62,238 bases of DNA from Burkholderiales bacterium Ga0077543 (lineage in GTDB: Bacteria; Pseudomonadota; Gammaproteobacteria; Burkholderiales; Burkholderiaceae_C). This document shows positions 9,029-17,344 of the stretch, piece after piece. Under the pieces are notes generated by a model. That model saw only the letters and a list, made by a program, of their open reading frames with translations. It was not told where the DNA came from and did not search any database. A program made the position numbers and the translations under genes. The stretch covers positions 1-62,238 of the forward strand of contig LNET01000043.1 of NCBI GenBank assembly GCA_001464055.1, given 5' to 3'. Positions within the stretch are counted from its first letter, which is position 1, and each line of letters begins with the position of its first letter.

Positions 9029-11004
9029 GCGGCCTGGTCCTGCGCTGGGCGGGGTGGCAGCGCAAAGCCTTGGAAGCGACCTTTCTTCAGATGCACCAGA
9101 AGCAAGGACACGGCCGCCGGCGTCACCCCGGAGATGCGCGAGGCCTGGCCCAGAGTGGCTGGGCGGTGGCGGCTGAGCTTCTGGCGCACTTCGAATGAAA
9201 GTGCCGTGACCTGCGCATAGTCCAGTTCTTCGGGCAGCTTCAGATGTTCCAGTGCCGAAGCGCGTTCGACATCGTCGTTTTGCTTGTCGATGTAGCCGGC
9301 GTACTTCAGGGCGATTTCAGCCTGTTCGATGACGGCATCGGCTTCGAGACGGCCCCATTCGGCGCGCAATGTTTCACGTGAAACGCTGCGGGCGCCGTGG
9401 GCCAGCGTTGCCAGTTCGGCAGTGTGGTCCCAGCCTACGCCTGGGCGGCAGAGCAGCTCGGCCAGGTTGTATTCGTGTTCCAACGCCTTGCCGATCACCC
9501 GTTCTGCCTCTGCCGCCGGCACTGTGGCCGGTCGAACCCAGGTGGCGCGCAGGCGCTGCAGTTCGCGCTCGAGCCGTTCGCGCTTGGTCTCGAAAGCCGC
9601 CCAGCGGGCATCGTCGACCAGCCCCAGAGCACGACCTTGGGCGGTCAGGCGCAGGTCGGCGTTGTCTTCGCGCAGCTGCAGTCGGTACTCGGCGCGGCTG
9701 GTGAACATGCGGTAAGGCTCGGTCACGCCCTTGGTCACCAGGTCGTCGACCAGCACGCCCAGATAGGCCTGGTCGCGCCTGGGCAGCCAGGGTTCACGCC
9801 CCATCACCTGCAAAGCGGCGTTCGCTCCAGCGTACAGCCCTTGAGCTGCGGCTTCTTCGTAGCCGGTGGTGCCGTTGATCTGCCCGGCGAAAAACAGGCC
9901 GGAAAGCGCGCGGGTCTCGAAGCTGGCCTTCAGCTCGCGAGGGTCGAAAAAGTCGTACTCGATGGCATAACCCGGGCGCAGGATGTGCGCCTTCTCCAGC
10001 CCCAGCATCGACTGCACCGCCGCAATCTGTACATCGAAGGGCAGGGAAGTGGAAATGCCGTTCGGGTAGAACTCGTTCGTTGTCAGTCCCTCGGGTTCCA
10101 GGAACACCTGGTGGGTGTTCTTGTCGGCAAAGCGGTTGACCTTGTCTTCGATGCTGGGGCAATAGCGCGGGCCCACGCCTTCGATGACGCCGGTGAACAT
10201 GGGGCTGCGGTCGAAACCGCTGCGGATGATCTCGTGCGTGCGCTCGTTGGTGTGGGTGATCCAGCAGGGCACCTGCTGCGGGTGCTGTTCTGCCCGCCCC
10301 ATGAAGCTGAACACCGGCATCGGGTCCAGGTCGCCGGGTTGCTCGACCAGCCGGCTGAAGTCGATCGATCGGCCATCGATGCGTGGTGGCGTACCAGTCT
10401 TCAGGCGGCCCTGCGCCAGTTTCAGTTCTTTCAGCCGCGCCGAAAGGCTCACGGCCGGCGGGTCGCCGGCGCGGCCGGCGCTGTAGTTCTGCAGGCCCAC
10501 GTGCACCCGGCCATCGAGGAAGGTGCCTGCGGTCAGCACCACGGTGCGGCCGCGAAAGCGCACGCCGGCCTGGGTAACGGCGCCCACCACCCGGTCGCCG
10601 TGCAGCATCAGGTCGTCCACCGCCTGCTGGAACAACCACAGGTTCGGCTGGTTCTCCAGCCGCTGGCGAATGGCAGCGCGATACAACACGCGGTCGGCCT
10701 GGGCGCGCGTGGCGCGAACGGCCGGGCCCTTGCTGCCATTGAGTATGCGGAACTGGATTCCGGCTTCGTCGGTGGCGGCTGCCATCGCCCCACCGAGCGC
10801 ATCCACTTCCTTCACCAGGTGGCCTTTGCCGATGCCGCCAATGCTGGGGTTGCAACTCATCTGCCCCAGGGTCTCGATGTTGTGCGTGAGCAGCAGCGTG
10901 GCGCAGCCCATCCGGGCGGCCGCCAGCGCGGCTTCGGTGCCGGCGTGGCCGCCACCGACCACGATCACGTCGAAGTGCTGGGGATGTTCCATGAAGCTCT
11001 GCAT
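9025..11004 (-). CDS. mnmG: tRNA uridine-5-carboxymethylaminomethyl modification enzyme MnmG
   Basis: A FAD-dependent enzyme (GidA) that, with MnmE, modifies U34 of certain tRNAs. The FAD motif [19 protein letters not shown] is at the N-terminus. [22 protein letters not shown] and the late region [13 protein letters not shown] are diagnostic. I use the ATG at 11004 (659 residues), 14 bases after AGGAG; the ATG at 10992 is also possible, while one at 11079 would add an unconserved Pro/Arg-rich extension. One parS site lies inside it. Confidence 0.95.
   Translation of the reverse strand: MQSFMEHPQHFDVIVVGGGHAGTEAALAAARMGCATLLLTHNIETLGQMSCNPSIGGIGKGHLVKEVDALGGAMAAATDEAGIQFRILNGSKGPAVRATRAQADRVLYRAAIRQRLENQPNLWLFQQAVDDLMLHGDRVVGAVTQAGVRFRGRTVVLTAGTFLDGRVHVGLQNYSAGRAGDPPAVSLSARLKELKLAQGRLKTGTPPRIDGRSIDFSRLVEQPGDLDPMPVFSFMGRAEQHPQQVPCWITHTNERTHEIIRSGFDRSPMFTGVIEGVGPRYCPSIEDKVNRFADKNTHQVFLEPEGLTTNEFYPNGISTSLPFDVQIAAVQSMLGLEKAHILRPGYAIEYDFFDPRELKASFETRALSGLFFAGQINGTTGYEEAAAQGLYAGANAALQVMGREPWLPRRDQAYLGVLVDDLVTKGVTEPYRMFTSRAEYRLQLREDNADLRLTAQGRALGLVDDARWAAFETKRERLERELQRLRATWVRPATVPAAEAERVIGKALEHEYNLAELLCRPGVGWDHTAELATLAHGARSVSRETLRAEWGRLEADAVIEQAEIALKYAGYIDKQNDDVERASALEHLKLPEELDYAQVTALSFEVRQKLSRHRPATLGQASRISGVTPAAVSLLLVHLKKGRFQGFALPPRPAQDQAA
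9370..9385. promoter_or_regulatory. parS centromere-like site 3 (inside mnmG)
   Basis: TGTTTCACGTGAAACG differs from the perfect 16-base parS palindrome only at the last base. It lies in the 3' part of mnmG. Confidence 0.92.
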
Positions 11005-11023
11005 TTTAGGGCGCGGGGCTCCT

Positions 11024-11266
11024 TCACGCGGGTGTGGCGATCGGGCTTTTGCCGGCGGCGAGCACTTCTGTGGCGGCATTGCGGGCCAGGGCGAGACGGG
11101 CCTCGCGGCGCGTCCACCAGCCGTCGAAAAAGTAGTGCGCCACCGTATTCGCCAGCGGCTCGATCAAGGTGATGGCCCCGGCTATGGCGAAGCTTCCCGT
11201 CAGCGCGTAACCGATGCTGAAGGCGATGACGACGTGAAGGGCTCCAAAAGCAGCTGACTTGGCCAT
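11024..11266 (-). CDS. DUF2061-family small membrane protein
   Basis: Eighty residues with two membrane segments: [19 protein letters not shown], then a helix through [12 protein letters not shown]. The following [12 protein letters not shown] motif is typical of DUF2061. The ATG at 11266 is preceded by GGAGAGATTTC. Function unknown. It is the last gene upstream of mnmG in the same direction, with 19 bases between them. The upstream frame continues open to 11599 but has no family match. Confidence 0.85.
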   Translation of the reverse strand: MAKSAAFGALHVVIAFSIGYALTGSFAIAGAITLIEPLANTVAHYFFDGWWTRREARLALARNAATEVLAAGKSPIATPA

Positions 11267-11359
11267 GAAATCTCTCCAGGATGCCGTTGTATAAGAATGC
11301 GTCTCATTATCGTCAACGCCTGTCGATGCTTCATCGGCACTCGCCATGGCCGCGATAGC

Positions 11360-11623
11360 ATGGACCGCATGAACTGCCGTCCCGGCTGCGGTGCCTGCTG
11401 CATCGCACCGTCGATCTCGTCGCCCATGCCCGGCATGCCTTTCGGCAAGCCGGCGGGGGAGCGCTGCCTGCATCTGGACCTCAACCAGGCCTGTCGCCTC
11501 TTCGGCCTGCCCGAGCGGCCGCCTGTCTGCCAGTCCCTGCAGCCCCAGGCGGCAATGTGCGGCGACAGCGCGAGCGATGCCCTGGTCTGGCTGCGCCAAC
11601 TCGAAGTTCAGACGCGACCATGA
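11360..11623 (+). CDS. YkgJ-family cysteine cluster protein
   Basis: About 87 residues, starting at ATG 11360 (or 11369, the conserved MNC). The MNCRPGCGACC motif plus later cysteines (GERCLHL, QACRLF, VCQSLQ, MCGD) is the CxxxCxxCC-type pattern of the YkgJ/UPF0153 family, proposed to bind zinc or iron. Its stop overlaps the start of the Crp/Fnr gene (ATGA), so the two are translationally coupled. Function unknown. Confidence 0.85.
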   Translation: MDRMNCRPGCGACCIAPSISSPMPGMPFGKPAGERCLHLDLNQACRLFGLPERPPVCQSLQPQAAMCGDSASDALVWLRQLEVQTRP

Positions 11624-12297
11624 GTCTCCTGGCCCGCGCCGACCTGCTGGCCGCCTACCCGGCCCTGGCCAGTCTGCCGCCGGCCGATGTCGATCAGGTG
11701 CTCCACCGGCATGCCCAGCACCTGTCGGCCCCGGCTGGCGCGATGCTGTTCGACGAAGGCAGCCCCTGCCAGGGCTTTCCGATGCTGCTGTCGGGCAGCG
11801 TGCGAGTGGCCCGCGGCTCGCCGGGCGGACGCATGCTCGAGCTGTACCGGGTGACCCCGGGCGAACTGTGCGTCGTTTCCACCGCCTGCATCTTCGGCAA
11901 CACGCCCTTGTCGGCCCATGGCCAGACCTTGTCTGTCACTGACCTCATCCTGCTCAGCCCCGCCGGGCTGGACTCGTGGTGTCAGCACGCGAACTTCCGT
12001 CATTTCGTCTTTGGCGTCTTCGGCAACCGTCTCGCCGACCTGATGGCCCTGGCTGAAGCCGTGGCCTTCCAGCGGCTGGACCAGCGCCTGGCCCAGGCCC
12101 TGCTGGGCCATGGCGCCAGCATGCACACCACCCACCAGGCCCTGGCCGACGGCCTGGGCACGGTGCGCGAGATCGTCTCGCGCCTGCTCAATCGTTTCGA
12201 GCGCGCCGGCTGGGTGCGCCTGTCGCGCGAACACATCGAGGTGCTGGACAGCGCCGCATTGCGCGCCGTCGCGGCAGGCCAGTTGCCACCGGCTTGA
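11620..12297 (+). CDS. Crp/Fnr-family transcriptional regulator
   Basis: A 225-residue regulator: N-terminal cyclic-nucleotide-type beta-barrel (residues about 25-120, including LFDEGSPCQGFPMLLSGSVRV) and C-terminal winged helix with TTHQALADGLGTVREIVSRLL as recognition region. The Cys set of oxygen-sensing Fnr is absent; two scattered Cys (near PGELCVVSTACIF) are seen. The effector is unknown. Start ATG 11620 overlaps the YkgJ stop. A perfect palindrome 18 bases after its stop is a likely operator for it. Confidence 0.9.
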   Translation: MSLLARADLLAAYPALASLPPADVDQVLHRHAQHLSAPAGAMLFDEGSPCQGFPMLLSGSVRVARGSPGGRMLELYRVTPGELCVVSTACIFGNTPLSAHGQTLSVTDLILLSPAGLDSWCQHANFRHFVFGVFGNRLADLMALAEAVAFQRLDQRLAQALLGHGASMHTTHQALADGLGTVREIVSRLLNRFERAGWVRLSREHIEVLDSAALRAVAAGQLPPA

Positions 12298-12314
12298 TCT
12301 GGCTCAGATCGCTG

Positions 12315-12330
12315 GGTGACTCAGGTCACC
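12315..12330. promoter_or_regulatory. Palindromic operator candidate for the Crp/Fnr regulator
   Basis: GGTGAC-TCAG-GTCACC is a perfect 6+6 inverted repeat with a 4-base spacer, the geometry of Fnr/Dnr-type sites (TTGAT-N4-ATCAA). It lies 72 bases before the DUF2892 start and just behind the regulator gene. Confidence 0.6.
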
Positions 12331-12402
12331 GACCGGGAGAGGTGCCGCGCGCAGACTGCGTGCATCGGTCGACGTGACCGACACAACCCCAGGAGTGACC
12401 CC

Positions 12403-12597
12403 ATGAAAACCAATGTTGGCGGCATCGACCGCGCCCTGCGCATCGTTCTCGGCCTGGCCCTGATCGGGCTGACCCTCGGCGGCGTCATCGGCGCCTGGGG
12501 CTGGTTGGGTCTGGTGCCGCTGGCCACTGCGGCCATGGGCTTTTGCCCGCTGTACCCGATGCTCGGCATCAACACCTGCCCGGCGAAGAAAGCCTGA
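12403..12597 (+). CDS. DUF2892 (YgaP-type) inner membrane protein
   Basis: Sixty-four residues with the family start MKTNVGGIDRALRIVLG, two membrane helices and a CPLYPMLGINTC end typical of DUF2892/Rv-type YgaP membrane domains. Preceded by AGGAG at good spacing. Members often occur beside Crp/Fnr regulators and sulfur or nitric-oxide detoxification genes (known for the family). Here the palindrome upstream points to control by the adjacent regulator. The stop is one base from that of the convergent C39 exporter gene. Confidence 0.88.
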   Translation: MKTNVGGIDRALRIVLGLALIGLTLGGVIGAWGWLGLVPLATAAMGFCPLYPMLGINTCPAKKA

Positions 12598-12598
12598 T

Positions 12599-14776
12599 CT
12601 ACTGCAGCGGCGTGCCTGCCGTGCCGACCACGCTGCGCAGGTCCTGCGCCACGCGGCCTTCGTGCAGGGCAATGACGCGCCCGGCCGAGGCGATCGTCTC
12701 CGGCCGGTGTGCCACGATGATGCGCGTCAGCGCCAGTTGGCGAACGGCCTGGTTCACGCTGCGTTCACGGTCCACGTCCAGATGGCTGGTGGCCTCGTCC
12801 AGCAGCAGCAGCCGCGGCCGCTTGTAGAGCGCGCGGGCCAGCAGCAGGCGTTGTTTCTGGCCACCCGACAGGGCCGTGCCCATGTCGCCGATCAGCGTGT
12901 GGTAACCCATCGGCATGGCGACGATGTCGTCGTGGATGGCGGCGACGCGGGCACACTGCTGCAGCCAGTCGGTGTCGGCATCGGGGCTGAAAAAGCTGAT
13001 GTTGTCGGCCACGCTGCCGGTGAACAGCGGTTCGTCCTGCATCACTACGCCGACCATGTCGCGCCAGGCATTCAGGCCCAGCTTGGCCAGGGGCATGCCG
13101 CCCACCAGCACCTCGCCCGAGGTCGGAGCGTGCACGCCCAGCATCAGCTTCAGCAGCGTCGTCTTGCCGCAGCCCGAAGGCCCGACGATGGCCACCGATT
13201 CACCCGCTTCCACCCGCAGGCTCACGCCGTTCAGCACCGCCGGTTCGCCGTCGGCATAGCGGAAATGCACGTCGCGCAATTCCAGGCTGGCAGGCACCAG
13301 CGGGGTGGGCGCCAGCGGGTCGGTGTTGTCTGCGTCTTCCGGGGCGGTCAACACGATGTCGGCCAGGCGCTCGCCCTGCAGGCGCAGCATCTTCAGTTCC
13401 ACCGCCTTGTCGATCAGTCCCGAAAAGCGCAGCGCGAAGGTCTCCTTGTAGGCGAAGAATGCGAACAGCATGCCCACGCTCATGCGCTGATCCATCACCA
13501 GCAGCGCACCCAGCGAGATCACGGCCACGCGTTCCAGGCCGAACAGGCCGCGGTGCAGCACTGAAAACAGCAGTTCCAGCTTGCGGATGGCGATGCCGGC
13601 GTTCATGGTGTCCACCACCAGGCTGGCGAAACGTGAACGGCGATCGGCCTGGGCGTTGAACAGCTTGATCGCCTGCACCCCGCGCAGGCTCTCGAGGAAG
13701 TGGGTGTTCTGGCGCGCCTCGAACACCAGGGCTTCTTCGCTGGCCTCGCGCAGCCTCCTGAAGAATGCCCAGCGCAACAGCCCGTACACCAGCACGGCGC
13801 CCACGGCCACGGCAGTCAGCTGCAGGCTGTAGAAGGCCATCACGGTCAGGGTCAGCAGCACCAGCACGCCGTCCAGCAGGGCTTCGATGAACTGCGTGGA
13901 CAGCGTGCGCTGGATCTGCTGCACAGAACCGAAGCGCGACCAGATGTCGCCAGAATGGCGCTTCTCGAACCAGCCCACCGGCAGCCGCAGCAGGTGCGTG
14001 AACACGTTGACCAGCCATTGCAGGTTCAGCGTGGTGGACAGCACCAGCACGGCCCAACCGCGTGCAGCGGCTGTCGCCACCTGGATCAGCACGAGCAGGC
14101 CGAAGCCGATGCTCAGCGTCAGCAGCAGGTCGGCGTCGCCGCTGAGCAGCACGCCGTCGACCACCCACTGCATGAAGAACGGCGTGAGCAGCACGAACAG
14201 CTCGAGCGCGAGCGCGAGCAGGGCAATCTGCCCCAGCGAGCGCTTCAAGCCGCTGACCGTGCCCAGCAACTGGCGCAGGCTGACGCGCTGGACCTGCCGC
14301 GCCGGGGTGAAGTCGACGGCCGGCTGCAATTCCAGCGCAACGCCGGTGAAATGGCGCGACAGTTCGTCTTCCTTCACCCGCCGTCGGCCATGGCCAGGGT
14401 CGTGGATGATGGCCGCGCCGCGCTCGAAGCCCACGAGCACGACGAAGTGGTTCATGTCCCAGTGCAGGATGCAGGGCAGCCGCAATTGCGACAGCTCGGC
14501 CGGCTCGGCGCGCAGCGCGCGGGCTCCGAGTTTCAGCACGCTGGCCATGCGCACCATCTCGGCCAGCGTCACACCTTTCATGGAAAGTGAAAAGCGCTGG
14601 CGCAGCGTGGGCAGGTCGGTGCGCAGCCCATGGGCGGCGGCGACCATGGCCAGGCAGGCCAGGCCGCATTCGGCGGCTTCGGTCTGCAGCACCACGGGCA
14701 CGCGCTGGTCGCCGCCCAGCCCGCCCAGACGCAGACGGGGCAGCAGCGTGCCGAGCAGGGAACCCGGGTTCAGCAC
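12599..14776 (-). CDS. ABC exporter with N-terminal C39 peptidase (double-glycine peptide processing)
   Basis: A 725-residue peptidase/ABC transporter of the CvaB/RaxB/ComA type. The C39 peptidase domain (about 25-150) has Gln31, catalytic Cys37 in QTEAAECG, His110 in MNHFVVL and Asp126 in IHDPGHG, with the same His-Asp spacing as ComA. Membrane domain about 160-450. The ATPase has Walker A GPSGCGKTT, signature LSGGQKQR and LLLLDEATSHLD. It should remove GG-type leaders while exporting the peptide. Start GTG, 19 bases after the HlyD-type gene. No outer-membrane TolC gene is nearby. Confidence 0.95.
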   Translation of the reverse strand: MLNPGSLLGTLLPRLRLGGLGGDQRVPVVLQTEAAECGLACLAMVAAAHGLRTDLPTLRQRFSLSMKGVTLAEMVRMASVLKLGARALRAEPAELSQLRLPCILHWDMNHFVVLVGFERGAAIIHDPGHGRRRVKEDELSRHFTGVALELQPAVDFTPARQVQRVSLRQLLGTVSGLKRSLGQIALLALALELFVLLTPFFMQWVVDGVLLSGDADLLLTLSIGFGLLVLIQVATAAARGWAVLVLSTTLNLQWLVNVFTHLLRLPVGWFEKRHSGDIWSRFGSVQQIQRTLSTQFIEALLDGVLVLLTLTVMAFYSLQLTAVAVGAVLVYGLLRWAFFRRLREASEEALVFEARQNTHFLESLRGVQAIKLFNAQADRRSRFASLVVDTMNAGIAIRKLELLFSVLHRGLFGLERVAVISLGALLVMDQRMSVGMLFAFFAYKETFALRFSGLIDKAVELKMLRLQGERLADIVLTAPEDADNTDPLAPTPLVPASLELRDVHFRYADGEPAVLNGVSLRVEAGESVAIVGPSGCGKTTLLKLMLGVHAPTSGEVLVGGMPLAKLGLNAWRDMVGVVMQDEPLFTGSVADNISFFSPDADTDWLQQCARVAAIHDDIVAMPMGYHTLIGDMGTALSGGQKQRLLLARALYKRPRLLLLDEATSHLDVDRERSVNQAVRQLALTRIIVAHRPETIASAGRVIALHEGRVAQDLRSVVGTAGTPLQ

Positions 14777-14795
14777 AGTGGTGACGCCGCCAGGC

Positions 14796-16049
14796 CTAGC
14801 CGCTGCGGCTGCGCCAGCCCAGCAGCGGCTCGAACAGCCATTCGACGAGGCGGCGCCGCTCCAGCAGCACGTCGCCCGACAGTTGCATGCCGGCGGTCAG
14901 CGGCAGCGCCGGCACGGCCGGGTCGGGCTGCAGGGTCACGGTGATCCGAAACATCGGCTGGCCCGCTGCCGTGCCGGTGCCGGCGCCGGCCAGCATCGCC
15001 AGTTCGCTGGCGGCCAGCGGTGTGCGCGACACCTGCGTCACACGCCCCGGCAGATGCCCGAACTTCTGATAGGGGTAGGCCGCCAGGCGCAGGCGCACGT
15101 CCTGCCCGGCCTGCACGAATCCCACCGCGCTGGACGGTGCGTACAGGTGGGCCTGCAACTGCGCGCCGGCCGGCACCAGGCTGGCCAGCGCCGAAGCCGG
15201 CGACACCGCCTGGCCCGCTTCGGCCAGCACGGCGCTGACCGTGCCGTCTTGCGGTGCACGCACCAGCAGCCGCCGGTCGGCGTCGAGTTCGGCGCTTTCG
15301 CGCGACAGCAGTGCCAGGTCGCGTTCGATGCCACCGGCGGCATTGCCTGCGAGCAGCGGCAGTTCCCGGCGCTCGCCTTCGAGTTCAGCGCGGTCGCGTT
15401 CGAGCGCCGCGCGCTGGCGCGCCAGCGTCTGGGTGGCGGCCTGCAGCGCCAGCACTTCCTCGGCCTTGGACTGCACCTGGGCTGGCGAAATGAACTGCGC
15501 GGCCTGCATCGATTCCAGCCGTTCGAGCCCCTGCCGCGCGAGGGCCAGGCGTTGCTGCTGAAGAGCGGCTTCGCTGTCGAGCTGGGCCGATTCCTGCGAC
15601 AGTGCTTCGAGCCGGCGGTCGAGCGCTGCTTGGCGGGTGGCCGACAGTGCCTGCTGTTGCTGTGCCGTCGCCTCCAGGCTGCGGCGCCGCGCCTCCAGGC
15701 TGCGTTCCACCCGCGTTTGCACGGCCTGATCGAAGAGCGGACGGTCCAGGCTCAGCACGAACAGGACATCGCCGGCGCGGACGGCCTGGCCTTCCTCGAC
15801 GCGTCGTTCGAGCACCGAACCGGCGGCGGTGGGTACCAGACGGATCAAGCCCCGGTCGGGCATGAGCACGCCTGCTGTCGTGGCTTTGCGGGTGTAGCCC
15901 GCCAGTGAGATGAAGCTGCCGACCGCGACCGCTGCGACGACGATGCCGACAGTCAGCACCGACAGCGAAAGCGGTCGCACCAGTTGCATCTGCCCGAGCC
16001 ATGGCTGGCGTTGCGCTTCCAGCGCTTCAGGCCTGAAGAGCGGTCGCAT
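14796..16049 (-). CDS. HlyD/RaxA-type periplasmic adaptor
   Basis: A 417-residue membrane-fusion protein. The start MRPLFRPEALEAQRQPWLG is characteristic of adaptors that work with C39 exporters. One membrane helix follows (residues about 27-50), then a biotinyl-lipoyl half-domain (VLERRVEEGQAVRAGDVLFVL), a long coiled coil (about 90-225), the second half-motif VRAPQDGTVSAVLAEAGQAV, and a beta-barrel end. It should link the inner-membrane exporter to a TolC-type channel encoded elsewhere. Confidence 0.93.
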   Translation of the reverse strand: MRPLFRPEALEAQRQPWLGQMQLVRPLSLSVLTVGIVVAAVAVGSFISLAGYTRKATTAGVLMPDRGLIRLVPTAAGSVLERRVEEGQAVRAGDVLFVLSLDRPLFDQAVQTRVERSLEARRRSLEATAQQQQALSATRQAALDRRLEALSQESAQLDSEAALQQQRLALARQGLERLESMQAAQFISPAQVQSKAEEVLALQAATQTLARQRAALERDRAELEGERRELPLLAGNAAGGIERDLALLSRESAELDADRRLLVRAPQDGTVSAVLAEAGQAVSPASALASLVPAGAQLQAHLYAPSSAVGFVQAGQDVRLRLAAYPYQKFGHLPGRVTQVSRTPLAASELAMLAGAGTGTAAGQPMFRITVTLQPDPAVPALPLTAGMQLSGDVLLERRRLVEWLFEPLLGWRSRSG

Positions 16050-16127
16050 GCTGAACTGATTTCAGGCCGGAAGGCAAGCCGCAGGTCGATCTTGGGGAAG
16101 GGGCTGTGCCAGGAACAGCGACAGCGG

Positions 16128-16157
16128 AAAAAACGCGGGCTGGCATTGCCAGCCCGC
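16128..16157 (-). terminator. Intrinsic terminator between peptide and exporter genes
   Basis: A 10-base perfect stem (GCGGGCTGGC, loop of 3, GCCAGCCCGC at 16135-16157) is followed on the minus strand, after a single G, by six T residues (16133-16128). It lies 51 bases after the peptide stop and 78 bases before the HlyD-type start, so exporter transcription depends on read-through or another promoter. Confidence 0.85.
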
Positions 16158-16208
16158 AAGCACTCTGGAGCTGGAGGGACGCGCTCCCGAGCGCGGACAA
16201 ATCCAGTG

Positions 16209-16415
16209 TCAGGCCGCCCAGCCGCCCTTGGGCAGAGGTTCCATCGAGGCGCTGGCTTCGGCCTGCAGAGAAGCACCGGTCGCAGCTTGCCAGCCGCCCT
16301 TCGGCAGACCGCCGCCGACCAGGGCCAGCTCGTCGATGTGCAGTTCCCTTGGGCCCGACACCGGCAGGTCTGCCTTGGAGGCGGCGGGGGTGATGCTGAG
16401 TGTGCTTGCTTGCAT
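16209..16415 (-). CDS. Double-glycine leader peptide precursor with duplicated LPKGGW
   Basis: Sixty-eight residues. Leader residues 25-36 read LHIDELALVGGG, placing Leu -12, Glu -8, Leu -7, Val -4, Gly -2 and Gly -1 exactly as in GG leaders cut by C39 peptidases. The predicted mature part (residues 37-68, 32 residues) starts with LPKGGW and has PLPKGGWAA at its end, separated by an Ala/Ser/Gln-rich linker. No Cys. The ATG at 16415 has GGAG 5 bases upstream. The next genes encode the matching exporter and adaptor. A lux-box-like site lies upstream. No known bacteriocin family was recognised; antimicrobial, signal or surface roles are possible. Confidence 0.85.
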   Translation of the reverse strand: MQASTLSITPAASKADLPVSGPRELHIDELALVGGGLPKGGWQAATGASLQAEASASMEPLPKGGWAA

Positions 16416-16460
16416 GGGAGCTCCGTTGTGGCCTGTACGCGCGTTTGCGCGATTGGCACC

Positions 16461-16507
16461 ATTTGAGCAGCCGCATGCCGTGGCGAAAACTGTCAGCTCT
16501 TACAGGT
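16461..16507 (-). promoter_or_regulatory. Lux-box-type promoter of the GG-peptide gene
   Basis: On the minus strand ACCTGTAAGAGCTGACAGTT (16507-16488) has the CTG-N10-CAG core and ACCTGT end of lux boxes. TCAAAT (16466-16461), 21 bases further, matches 4 of 6 bases of a -10 hexamer, the spacing of LuxR-activated class II promoters. Transcription would start near 16455, 40 bases before the peptide ATG. Confidence 0.65.
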
Positions 16508-16532
16508 TCGTCAAGATCCAGGGCCACAGCAT

Positions 16533-17246
16533 TCAGTTGATCAGCCCGAGCCGCAGCGCCTTCAGCACTGCCTGATGCTTGGTGGTGCAGCCGAGCTTGT
16601 GCATGGCATTGTTGACGTGCAGCACCGCGGTGCGCTCGCTGATGCCCAGCACGGCACCCACCTCCCATGCTGTCTTGCCCTCCATCGTCCAGTGCAACGC
16701 CTCGAGTTCACGGGGCGTGAGCGACGGCCGTTCAGGCTGCAAGGCGGTCGGCACCAGCAGGCGTACCGCCGCAGCCTGGGCATGCACCGCGAACAACTGA
16801 AGGTCGGCCACGATGCGCTGCAGATGGTCGGGGCTCGCGGGCAGGGGCTGGTCCCGATCCACGCCCAGCATGAAGTGCTGGCCTTCGGGCATGTGCAGCG
16901 CCATCGCGATACCGGTGCGGTAGCCGTACATCGCCTGGTGTTCCCAAAGATCGCCCGCACCTTGACGGGTGTAGGTGCTCTGGTCCCAGATGATGGGCAC
17001 GGTCTGGCGTTTGCAGTGCTGCGTTACCGGGTCGCGCCGGTACAGGCTGGGGTCGGAATAGGTCTCGGTGTAGTGTTCGGGCGTGTTGTCGACGTGGATG
17101 AACTCGCTTTTGCCCAGGCCACGGTCGATCACCGTGATCGCCGACACGGTCTTGAATTCGAGCTTGTGAGCAAAACGGATGATTTCGTCGCGGAACTCAT
17201 CGCGGTTTTGCGCTTCCATCACCGAAAGATAACCACCGGGGAGCAT
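16533..17246 (-). CDS. LuxR-family regulator with autoinducer-binding domain (no luxI nearby)
   Basis: About 237 residues from ATG 17246, which has GAGGCGG upstream; GTG 17258 and ATG 17219 are alternatives. The autoinducer-binding domain (about 15-165) keeps the Asp-Pro of RRDPV (72-73) and Trp87 in IIWDQ, but the usual first pocket Trp appears as Tyr59. The C-terminal LuxR helix-turn-helix reads LTPRELEALHWTMEGKTAWEVG and continues to the end. It probably binds acyl-homoserine lactones or related ligands and controls the two boxes flanking its gene. No synthase gene is in the window, so it behaves as a solo here. Confidence 0.92.
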   Translation of the reverse strand: MLPGGYLSVMEAQNRDEFRDEIIRFAHKLEFKTVSAITVIDRGLGKSEFIHVDNTPEHYTETYSDPSLYRRDPVTQHCKRQTVPIIWDQSTYTRQGAGDLWEHQAMYGYRTGIAMALHMPEGQHFMLGVDRDQPLPASPDHLQRIVADLQLFAVHAQAAAVRLLVPTALQPERPSLTPRELEALHWTMEGKTAWEVGAVLGISERTAVLHVNNAMHKLGCTTKHQAVLKALRLGLIN

Positions 17247-17290
17247 CGGCCGCCTCACTAGACCGGACAGGAACGATCAAGGCGATAAGG

Positions 17291-17310
17291 CCCTGACAGG
17301 GTTTACAGCT
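17291..17310. promoter_or_regulatory. Second lux-box-like site in the divergent luxR promoter
   Basis: CCCTGACAGGGTTTACAGCT has the CTG-N10-CAG core. Over the 16-base core it is identical to the site at 16488-16507 at 12 positions (CTG.CAG...TTACAG). It sits about 55 bases from the luxR ATG and 44 from the start of the divergent gene. It is nested inside an 8-base inverted repeat, CAGGAACG (17268-17275) and CGTTCCTG (17322-17329). Confidence 0.6.
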
Positions 17311-17344
17311 TTCGTCCGGGCCGTTCCTGCCGAAAACTACAGGC

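Noticed and set aside
2700..11000. The replication origin itself
   Set aside because: parS sites and mnmG/rsmG/parAB suggest closeness, but no dnaA, dnaN or DnaA-box cluster was recognised.
11024..11599. A 191-codon protein in place of the 80-residue DUF2061 protein
   Set aside because: The extension is antisense to the YkgJ-type gene, is unconserved in appearance and lacks a ribosome-binding site.
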